Shown here in pieces: positions 55,922-64,000 of a DNA stretch of 64,000 nucleotides. The stretch is from Nepenthes gracilis (lineage: Eukaryota; Streptophyta; Magnoliopsida; Caryophyllales; Nepenthaceae). The notes beneath the pieces were generated by a model. It saw nothing but the letters and a program-made list of their open reading frames with translations, made no database searches and was not told the DNA's origin. Location of the stretch: the NCBI GenBank assembly GCA_033239525.1, contig BSYO01000030.1, positions 4,130,850 through 4,194,849 on the forward strand, written 5' to 3'. Positions within the stretch are counted from its first letter, which is position 1; each line of letters opens with the position of its first letter. The position numbers and the translations under genes were made by a program.

Positions 55922-56459
55922 ATATCATTCAACATGTTGTAAGTTGAATGTTTTACACCTAACATGTCAGAATTCTTTAATGAAATATAAATTTTGATTT
56001 TTAAGATTTTTGTTAATATATTTTCCAATAATCAATTATATATAAAGATGAATTTATATACCCATAATCATGAAATTTTAATTTTAATTTGCTAAAAAAT
56101 CTGTATAATTAAAATTACACCGAAATCATTCTTATTTTGAAAAAAATTGAAGATAATTTCTCTCTTTTCTCTCTTTAGGACTTTTAAAAATTTTCTATAA
56201 TCCTTATGCATTTTAGAATGATAAGTATAAATGATCTTTTATAGAGTAAAAGATAACAATTTTTAAACTATCGAAGTACTCATTCTTTCTATTAAAGGAT
56301 ATCTTAAATAGGCATATTTTTAAAAAAAAACCTTTTATAGTTTACTATAATAAATTAATATATTTTAACTAATTATAAAGGATTGTGTAATTTAATCAAA
56401 GATTAGTAAATTAATAAAACATATATCTTATCATGTAGTGTATTTTTCTAATAGTTAGT
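55922..56459. other. AT-rich sequence, nothing recognised
   Basis: No ORF, repeat or motif that can be assigned. Confidence 0.5.
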
Positions 56460-57080
56460 GTTAAGTTATAGGTCGCCTCCGTATAGGTTAATACCCATTT
56501 GACACGCCATTTGATGGTTCAAACGTGAACACATAGATACTATATTAATACGGAGCATTGTAGTCTTCACAAGCACAAACCGCGCTACAACTTGAAGGGC
56601 ACCTAAGGCGCCGATTCCAGAAGGGCCACACTTGAGACATTTCTGAGGGGTACTCGAGGCGCTATTTCTAGTGGCACTTGCACTTAAAGTATGCCTGATG
56701 AACGTTCGAGTGTGACTCATAATATAAAAATACATTGATACATTTTAGGGCATAACTACTTGAAATTTTTAGACATAGAGAGCGCCGTCTTTGATAGAAA
56801 AAAGAAAAAGAGAGAGAAAATAATTAATAGGATAATTTGTAAATTCAGTTGAATTTCAAATCATGTTTTGATTTCTACCGACCTTGAAAACATCATTCTT
56901 AAAATTTTTTTAGTAAGCAACTATTCTATTGTTTGAGTTGATAAGAATATTTTACCGATTATTTTTTATTTTTTATCATATACTCATTGTTACTCGATTT
57001 GACTAATATAAAATATTAAGTCTTTATATTTTATTGGAGTTTGTATAATTGAACTAATTGTATAGGGAAGATATTTCGAA
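56460..57080 (+). repeat. decayed Tekay-like LTR piece
   Basis: A GC-rich island (56,560-56,725) with ctcgaggcgc and gttcgagtgtgac words is followed by ataatataaaaat (a TATA candidate) and an AG-rich leader (56,770-56,820). This is the layout of the Tekay LTR promoters elsewhere in the window. Boundaries are not defined. Confidence 0.4.
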
Positions 57081-57530
57081 CGTATTATCCCGTGATTTTT
57101 TTTCTCATTCTTAAGAGAATTTTTATATAAAAATTACGTCTTATTTTATTATTAGTAATTATCATATACTTGTTGTAAATTGTTAATTCATTCATCACAG
57201 TCCAAATAAACGGGTCATATCTCAATAGTTAGAATATTAAAAGGATGATTTTTTTTAATAATTAGATATTAGCTAAAATGCCAATGATAAAAATCTATAG
57301 TCCTTTATATATGTTAAATTAGAAAACATCAAATTAAATATTTAAATATTGGTGATCTAATATTGTTGCACCAAAATAAATTTGTAATAAAACAACGTAT
57401 CTCATAATTGTTTGATATCACAAATAATTAAAATTAAATTATTTTATTTTAAATAGATACTAAAATAATTCATTAATTATTTAATTAGAAATTTTATTAA
57501 TGCAATAATATAACATCTTATACTCAATAT

Positions 57531-57533
<3 letters not shown>
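57081..57533. other. AT-rich sequence, nothing recognised
   Basis: No coding or repeat signal. Confidence 0.5.
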
Positions 57534-57599
<66 letters not shown>

Positions 57600-57603
57600 G
57601 TAT
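57534..57603. repeat. (TA)n then (TGTA)n microsatellite
   Basis: About 26 TA units followed by four tgta units. Confidence 0.97.
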
Positions 57604-58033
57604 ATTTGATAAATTTGATAAATAGAAACTATAAGAGATTCCTATCTTTTGATTCACATGAAAAGTTATTTTTCTTTTAATAAAAGCTGTCATATATTAT
57701 TATTCTACTATAATTTCTTAAAAAATTATCATGGATAATATGAATTAAGGTATTTATTGGTCCTTATTTTCTATAATAAAATTCCTCAAAATGACTTACT
57801 TTTTTTTTTTTTTAAATGAAAGTTATTTTATGAGCTCATCAATTGTTCACTAATTACAATCAATACCCATTAATAAAAGTTTTGCTCAAAGATGATACTA
57901 TTGCAGTACACAATGCCCTAACTCGTTACTTGGCACGGGCCAATGATACCATGGGTTGCCACTATCAGTTGCCAAATGGCACATAGGCTACCGTTAGTTT
58001 CTAATCAGTATGTGATTCCTTTAGACTTTATCG
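57604..58033. other. AT-rich sequence ending at a LINE target site
   Basis: No gene seen. The last 14 bp (58,020-58,033) are the left target duplication of the micro-insertion. Confidence 0.5.
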
Positions 58034-58077
58034 TTTTTTTTTTTTTGGTAAGTATTTTGGATTAAAGGGAAAAAAAT
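58034..58077 (-). mobile_element. 44-bp LINE 3'-end micro-insertion
   Basis: Thirteen T, then ggtaagtattttggattaaa and gggaaaaaaat: the reverse complement of the last about 31 nt plus poly(A) of LINE copies B and C. It is flanked by perfect 14-bp repeats tttagactttatcg (58,020-58,033 and 58,078-58,091). Confidence 0.92.
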
Positions 58078-58091
58078 TTTAGACTTTATCG

Positions 58092-58639
58092 TTAGTCGCT
58101 AACAATTAACATCTCTAGCCTCGTCTTCAATAATCCGGTAATCATGCTTTAGGTTGTCACTACCGTTTGTTAATCGACATACTTTGACCTAAATTTGTTG
58201 CTAATAGGTTGTTAGATAACTTGTGTCGACCCTGTCTTGGTTGTTTTCTGATTACAATTGCTAGCTATCGATGCAATCATTCAAGTTGATGATTACTAGT
58301 CGGTGACGTCTCTTGCCTTGCCATAAAAATTAAAATATAAACATATTAAAAATTAATAATAAATTTAAATAATTTTTTACTATAAAATATCATCACCTTT
58401 TTGAAAACATTACTGCATTTAATAATAGTTGGTATGTAATGTTCTTGATCAATTTGTATAATTCTTTATATGTTTTATATATGTTAAATATTAAAAAATA
58501 TTTTTAATAAAAACCTATTCTATTAATAAATATTTTTAATAAAAAATATAATTTTTTTTTAAAAACACCTTTAATAAAAAATATAATTTTTTTTAAAAAC
58601 ACTTTTAATAAAAAATATTTTTTTTATCAAATAAATATC
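58092..58639. other. AT-rich sequence with a short repeated block
   Basis: A taataaaaaatataatttttttt-like word is repeated two to three times at 58,538-58,615. No gene. Confidence 0.5.
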
Positions 58640-59060
58640 ACGTAAAATCGGATTTGCCCAGCTGTAATCATTCCATCTCCCAGAAACTGCTTACCTGAAG
58701 CTCAAACGGGGCTGAATAAATTTTTTTGAAGAAAAAAAAACAGAGTCTGCTGTCTGTCTGTGGGATCGACATTAAAGCATCGGAGACTGATAGTACGGTA
58801 ATTAAGAGATGACGCAGCTGAGAATCCAAGAGAGCTAGACGTGGACCTATCTGGTTCCGTTGGCGTCAAATCACGCGTACGGTCACCCTGTCAGTGCTTT
58901 CTGCGTTCCAACTAGCAAAAAGCTTTTGGCTGTGGTTGGCAATGGCGTTTGAACTTTCAACGGCTAGTAAATGAGTTGCCTCGTTCGACTCAATTTTTCA
59001 CAGGTCCGGATCTGTACCGTCGCACTGCTGTACCCAGCCTGGCCTCCACCACCGTCATCT
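58640..59060. promoter_or_regulatory. promoter-like low-repeat block
   Basis: A balanced-composition island in AT-rich DNA, unlike any repeat family in the window. It has agatgacgcagc (TGACG), agacgtggacc (ACGTGG, G-box-like), ggcgtcaa and cacgcgta words, and dyads for bZIP- or CAMTA-type factors. No downstream host gene is present within the window. Function is only suggested. Confidence 0.3.
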
Positions 59061-59445
59061 GTTTCAATTTCGTTTTTTCTTTTTAAATTTGAATAAAGAA
59101 ACGTGTGAATTAAAATATTTTTCATATATATAATTTAAATAGAAAACAGAATTTGAAATTGAAGATTGTTCTAAAATAGATAGATATAAATGCATTGACT
59201 GGAATCACAACTTAAGGCTTAGAAATAACATACACAAAATGTATACGGGTAAGTATATGGTTGAGAGTATTTCAAATGATGGTCTTCGAAAAAGGGCAAA
59301 ACCCAAATGAAAAAACAAAAAGCCAAAAATTTTGGAGGAATTGATCTAATATTATAGCTGTATAAAAATTTTTAAATTGTTCAAATCGTGTAAATTAAGT
59401 GAAATTAAACAGTTAAGAGTGATTAGTATATGTGCAATTCAGGTT
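59061..59445. other. AT-rich sequence, nothing recognised
   Basis: No gene or repeat assigned. Confidence 0.45.
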
Positions 59446-60390
59446 TGATAAGTTCTGAAATCAAATTATTGTTTGGATGACGGAGCCTCTCAGTCTTTCT
59501 CGTCGAGTTGAAATCAAGTGGATTTAGTTTCCGTCTCTAATAACTTTGATTTTATACAACACAACCAACGAACAAGATATTAGAGGATTTGTGATATTCA
59601 CTTCTCGATTTATCTTTTGGCACTCAAGTCAACATTTTTTCTCAAAAGATGAAAAGATTAGAGGTGAAGGATGTGATGATGTAAGAACATGAATTTTAAG
59701 TCTGACTCGGTGGTTGTATTCAACATGTAATGACTTTGATCTTGCGAGAGTAAAAATTGTGGAAATAATCTTTGGAGGCTCTTTCAATATAGAGAGGTCT
59801 CTTGAGAGTTCTTGAGTTTGAACATTTACGGGTGTGTTTGAGTATGAGAGGAAGCATGACCCTTAGAGTTTACCTCAAAGATTTTTAATAACTTTTGGAC
59901 CAGCTCAACCCTACTTGGGCTCTAAGGCTGACCACCAGCTAGCAGTGCAAATTTGGCAGTTGGCATGGGGATTATAAGTGCTGATTAGGGTAATCATGAT
60001 TAAACAAGAGGATCTCTTCTTTCTTTTAAGAGATGCTGGACAATACCGATATGAGAACTGCCATTATAAGAGATTTGTTGAGTTAACATTATCATTTCGG
60101 GAGTTATTGCGATCAGAGGCAATATTCATAGTGCTTAGCTTGTTAAGGCAAGCGATTTTCAACACGCAGAAAGAGGATTGTGGGCAATCCTGATTGAGTC
60201 GAGGTCGACTTGGGCATGTCTGGCCGGCTGGAATGCTCATTAGGTCAACGGAAGTGTTGACCAGTCCCTGCGCCTGTAGGCCAGACACCATCTGGGCCCA
60301 TTATAGTTCATGGGCCTTTGTATTGGGCCCAGTCTATTTTCACAGTCCCCATCGCTAGCCCCATATGTCGGGGGGTTTTAACCCCTAACA
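59446..60390 (-). mobile_element. Tat-type LTR (copy c), probable 3' LTR of element H
   Basis: Begins tgataagttctgaaatc, with the agatattagaggatttgtgat and cttctcgatttatctttt landmarks of copies a and b, and ends ggttttaacccctaaca. It lies on the 3' side of the minus-strand Tat pol, so it is probably its 3' LTR. It is separated from the pol end by another LTR. Confidence 0.6.
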
Positions 60391-60819
60391 TGTAACATAT
60401 TGAATATCTTTGAGTTTATTATTTAATAAAAATAAATTATCTGATTAATTTCGATAATTATTTTACTATTTTAGTAATTATTTTGAAATTAGAATCTTAT
60501 AATTAAGTTTAAATATGAGCTCAGAGTATTTGAACCATTAAATTGGGTTAAGATACTTGAATCATTAATTTGAATTAATAGTTTGAGTTTAGGTATTTCA
60601 GCAATTGAATTTAGTTTAGAGTAATTAATATGTTTGATTAAGTTAACTTAATTATTGGTCTAATTAATTATTTAAAATTAAAAATAAATTAAAATTTATT
60701 AATTTAAAATTAATTATAAAATTAAATTTAAAGATAAAATTAATATTAAAATATTTTAAATGAATAATTAGATAAATAATTAATTAATATTTTAATTAGA
60801 GATAAAAAATATATGTAAA

Positions 60820-60851
<32 letters not shown>

Positions 60852-62167
60852 ATGGTAAAGTCAGGGAAATGAATATATAAAAGAAAAGAAGGAAAAAAAA
60901 ATGAAAGAAAGGGAGGAAAGAAACAGGGTAAAGAAGGAAAGAAGAGAGGGAGTGAGAGGCACGTCAACACAGGGTTGACAAAGAAAGTAGGAAATTGACA
61001 CACAAATGAAAACTAGCAAAACCCTGGACGCGATTTACCCTATATTATTTATAGAAGACAAAGAAGTTATGAGGGGGGAGCAGCGCACGGAAGAAGGAAG
61101 CTGTGCACGAATCGAAGAGGGAAGCCGCCACCGTCGACGGAATAAATATATAGAATCGAAGGAAATAAATCTTTCAATTCTCTTTATTAATGATTATTTT
61201 CTTATTTCTTACATTGATTTCGTGGGAATCGATTGTGTTCTTTGAATGTGAATGAGAAAATGGGAAAATAGAACCATGAATCGTAGAGAAAAAGGGCTGA
61301 ATTTTCTAGGGTTTCGTGATGAATTGGGGCTTGATAATTTGGACTGTGGAGCTAGAGAAAGATTATTATTTTACATGTTTGATTTTAAAGCTTGGATTTT
61401 CATCAATTCGGCGCAAATCAAGTTGGAAGAGAAACAGACCCTTCGGCTCAGGATGATAGGAAAACATATTTTGTCAAGGGGCTCACAAAGAATTAGGGCC
61501 TGAGATATTTTGGATTCATGCTACAAATTCCTAATTTTACCTGTTAGAGTAGAAAAGTTTGGGTCTTCCTTGCATACTACAGGAACCAATTTTGTTGGGA
61601 GAGATAGGGCATGAAAGTTTGTTTAGGGATATCGTGTTGAATAAAAAATCACTTGGATTGTAACTATATAAATCAATGTTTCATTTGGTAGATGCATATT
61701 TAATTGTTATGTTTGAGGATTTTCAATATGTCGAGTTCCTATTTAAAATCTCTACAGATATTGTCAACTGCTATTGGGTGTGTGGATGTGTCATGTGTGT
61801 GTGTGCACTATGTGCGTGCATATGATAGTAAGCAACGTGTGCTGCTATGCTTGTATGCTACTAGGTGTGTGGGTGTTGCCGTGTGTGTGTGCACTATGTG
61901 CGTTTATGTGGGTAAGCAGCATGTGCTATTGTGTGTGCGTGCCTAGGTGTGTATGTGTGTGTAGTAGGTGTGTTGTTGTGCGATGTGCAGACTAGCAGTG
62001 GTGGTAAAGTATGAGTGTGTGTATTGGGAGTAAGTGTGGCTGTATATATTTATGTATTGAAATTATAAGTCGGAAGAAATTGATGTCGATTATTATTTTC
62101 ATTGGACATTTGTAGAAATAGCCAAATAGTTAAATAATGTAAGAAATTGTAATCTTATTCGGTAACA
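60391..62167 (+). mobile_element. probable solo LTR I
   Basis: Starts tgtaacatattg and ends ttcggtaaca, about 1.78 kb, inserted exactly at the end of LTR copy c. The word taaca stands directly before it and at its end, so it is unclear whether the terminal taaca is LTR or TSD. It contains a (TAA)n tract (60,826-60,850), a purine-rich leader (60,880-60,960) and ctagggtttcg (61,306). No internal region. Orientation is tentative. Confidence 0.45.
61771..61975. repeat. GT-rich minisatellite, two ~90-bp units
   Basis: Each unit has gtgtgtgtgcactatgtgcgt (61,798 and 61,888) followed by aagca(a/g)c(g/a)tgtgct. Cys/Val-rich frames across it are artefacts. Confidence 0.85.
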
Positions 62168-64000
62168 TCAAAATAGTAGTTATTTTTGGTGGCCTTAGGG
62201 ATAACACTGGGATACCGGGTAAGCTAGAAAGGATTTAATAAAATATTTTTGGGCTCGAAGGTTGTATGCATTGTTCTGCAGGATAGCTAAGACGAGGAAT
62301 GGGCGTTCCCAATTTGTGGAGAGTTTGTTCCTGTTAGTGTTCTTGCCTGTGGCCTCTATACTCTATAGGACAAGGTCCCTTACTTTGAATTAGTGAGCCT
62401 TCCACCTTTAATCGTAGTACTAGGCAATCCGCTCTTGATAGGTGGTTGTGTGCATCTTGGCCACATCTTGTGCTTCTTTGAGCAGGTCAAGATGCTCTCA
62501 GAATCACTGGGAGTTGTTGAGCAAATCAAAGCCATCGACCGGAGACTACGTAGTCCGATTTTAACTGGGATGATGGTCTCAGTTTCATAGTACAGATTGA
62601 AAGGCGTCTCACACGTTAGCTCCTTTGATATCGTTCAATATGACTACAATACGGAAGGTAGCTCGTTCACCTTGGAGCCCCCAACGTCTTCCAGTTTGGT
62701 CTTCAACCCATGTAACAAAATTTGGTTGGTAAACTCCACTTGCCCATCTACTTGTGGGTAGGGTGTGAACCAATCGGATGCCAAAACTCGTACAATGTCG
62801 GTGAATTAGATTCCATTGTCGGTTATAATGACATCAGAAATTCCAAATCTATAGATGATGTTTTGCTAAATGAACTCCATGGTATTTTGCTCGGTGATGG
62901 GAGCCAAAGGGGAGGCTTCAACCTACTTTGTGAAGTAGTTGATACCCACTATAACGAACTTCCTTTGTCAGACACTATGGGGAAAGGGTTGAGTATGTCA
63001 AGTCCCCATTGCACAAATAGCTAAGGGGAATGAAGGCTATAATCTCGGCAATATAGCCTCCCAACCACAATGGTGTACTAGCCGACGGTCTTCTTTACCC
63101 GCTTAGATGGTCCGGGTTCTCCTGCAAGGTGCCATCTGTGATATATCTCTAGTAGGGTGACATCCATCTTTTGTTCTTGGAGACTTGTGGCATTTCTTGC
63201 TTGGATTCTTCTATACTCGAAGAGGTTGGGACCTCTTGCATATCTCTTGAGTACAGTTGTGGGCTTTTTGTTGTGGCGGCCCTTGCCAATTGGTCAGTCT
63301 TCCAGTTGTCAGCCCTCAAGATGTGAACTATCTCAACCTTGTCAAATTCTGGGCCATACTCCTTGCTCTAACGAGGTATTTCATGAGCAAAGGGCTAGAC
63401 ATCTCGAAATTTTTGAAGACTTGGTTGATGATCAGCTTGGAGTCGCTATAGACGATTATGTGCCATGCTGAGTATTCTTTTGCAAATTGCAGCTCGGCAA
63501 GGAGGGCCTCATATTCGACAATGTTGTTGGTAGCTAAGAATTTGAGCTTCAACAAGTTCCTCATCTCCAACCTGTGAGGGTTCCTTAGAATCATTCCAGC
63601 ACTACTGCCGGTATGTATCAAGGACCTGTCTATGTGGAGGGTCTACTTCGACACCTCAGGTCGGTTGTTGGTTTTGCTGGGGTGATTGATGTCCGAAACC
63701 GAGGGTTGTGGCTTGACGATGAAGTCCACTAGGGTCTATCCATTTACAACAAGCCTTGGCTTGAATTCTACATCGAACTTGCCCAATTCGATGGCCTACT
63801 TGATTAGTCGTTCTGACATATCGGGTTTCTGTAAAATTCCGTTCAAGGGTTGGTCGGTCATGACAACTATTTTCTGTGCCTAGAAGTAGGGCCATAGTTT
63901 CTTGATAGAATCGATGAGTGCAAGCGCGATCTTTTCGGCATGCTTGTAGTGGGTCTTGCAACCCGTCAAAATCTTGCTGACATAGTAAAGTGGCCATTGT
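62168..64000 (-). pseudogene. Tat-lineage Ty3/gypsy pol: RNase H, second RNase H, integrase
   Basis: From the right edge downwards on the minus strand: end of RT-RNase H (KILTGCKTHYKHAEKIALAL, 63,900 region, then VVMTDQPLNGILQKPDMS). A second archaeal-type RNase H typical of Tat follows (SSAGMILRNPHRLE, ATNNIVEYEALLAELQFA, VYSDSKLIINQV; 63,330-63,621). Next are a linker (WKTDQLARAATT) and the integrase core (YRFGISDVIITDNG, PYPQVDGQVEFTNQILLHGL, LKTKLEDVGGSKVNELPSVL; 62,570-62,960). An integrase tail (KLSTNWERPFLVLAILQ) ends near 62,170. The integrase zinc finger appears deleted near 63,030-63,090. Stops and frameshifts are frequent. The 5' part lies beyond the window. Confidence 0.88.

Noticed and set aside
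54508..55926. Pairing of the 54,508 LTR with the 30,275 LTR by TSD
   Set aside because: The outer flanks (cttta and atatc) do not match, so the two LTRs can only be linked by similarity and internal content, not by a TSD.
56466..56735. 89-codon reverse frame with Cys/Ser-rich sequence
   Set aside because: Lies in the GC-rich island of a decayed LTR; no homology or conservation visible.
57534..57603. MITE or hairpin element suggested by the long TA tract
   Set aside because: No terminal inverted repeats or TSD beyond the microsatellite itself.
61704..61995. Cys/Val-rich small frames
   Set aside because: They are translations of the GT-rich minisatellite in two frames.

Overview
The window is repeat-dense plant nuclear DNA, most likely from a flowering plant. 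The evidence is Tekay/Del-, chromodomain- and Tat-type Ty3/gypsy elements, Ty1/copia remnants, and LINEs with the plant DUF4283-type ORF1 and a zf-RVT ORF2 C-terminus. I found no host protein-coding gene, rRNA, tRNA or CRISPR array. The coding material is transposon-derived and mostly broken. The window is best read as a stack of nested insertions, many datable relative to each other by target site duplications (TSDs).

Left part (1-30,274). An old, decayed Ty1/copia pol on the minus strand survives as three separated pieces (about 2,823-3,119, 16,814-17,719 and 29,525-29,700). It was split by a Tekay-like element whose 3' LTR ends at 2,822, and by a composite Tekay element at 3,125-16,808 with LTR-internal-LTR-partial internal-partial LTR structure and flanks ggttt/agttt. 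It was also split by a LINE-like element that carries ORF1 but no ORF2 (17,737-29,524, 17-bp TSD). The composite's left LTR holds a minus-strand solo LTR (5,177-7,693, TSD gttat) and its middle LTR holds a LINE fragment. The ORF1-only LINE was entered by a TSD-flanked (gttcc) LTR element with about 2.7-kb LTRs and a noncoding 3-kb interior (19,930-28,459), a LARD-like non-autonomous element of the same family as the solo LTR.

Middle part (30,275-55,921). Two minus-strand Tat-type LTRs (30,275-30,932; 54,508-55,921, the latter with a primer binding site) may bracket one old element. Between them lie a plus-strand, antisense, intron-bearing coiled-coil ORF remnant and two degenerate tandem repeat arrays. 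A 3.5-kb minus-strand solo LTR (TSD acttt at both ends, 32,630-47,226) sits in one array. It is itself split by a stack of LINEs (33,137-38,449) and by a young, almost intact minus-strand chromovirus (39,364-45,096, TSD ccggt, LTRs differing at 7 sites). Another LINE with an EN-RT-zf-RVT ORF2 lies at about 48,986-54,262.

Right part (55,922-64,000). This is AT-rich, mostly unclassified DNA with one low-repeat, promoter-like block (58,640-59,060) and a 44-bp micro-insertion of a LINE 3' end with a 14-bp TSD. After it come a minus-strand Tat LTR, a further probable solo LTR, and a Tat pol (second RNase H, integrase) that runs off the right edge.

The most interesting signals are the ORF1-only LINE, and a two-hairpin RNA structure near the LINE 3' end whose outer stem differs in sequence between copies but still pairs. 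Next are the antisense extra ORF in the presumed Tat element, the noncoding LTR element, and the composite three-LTR element.
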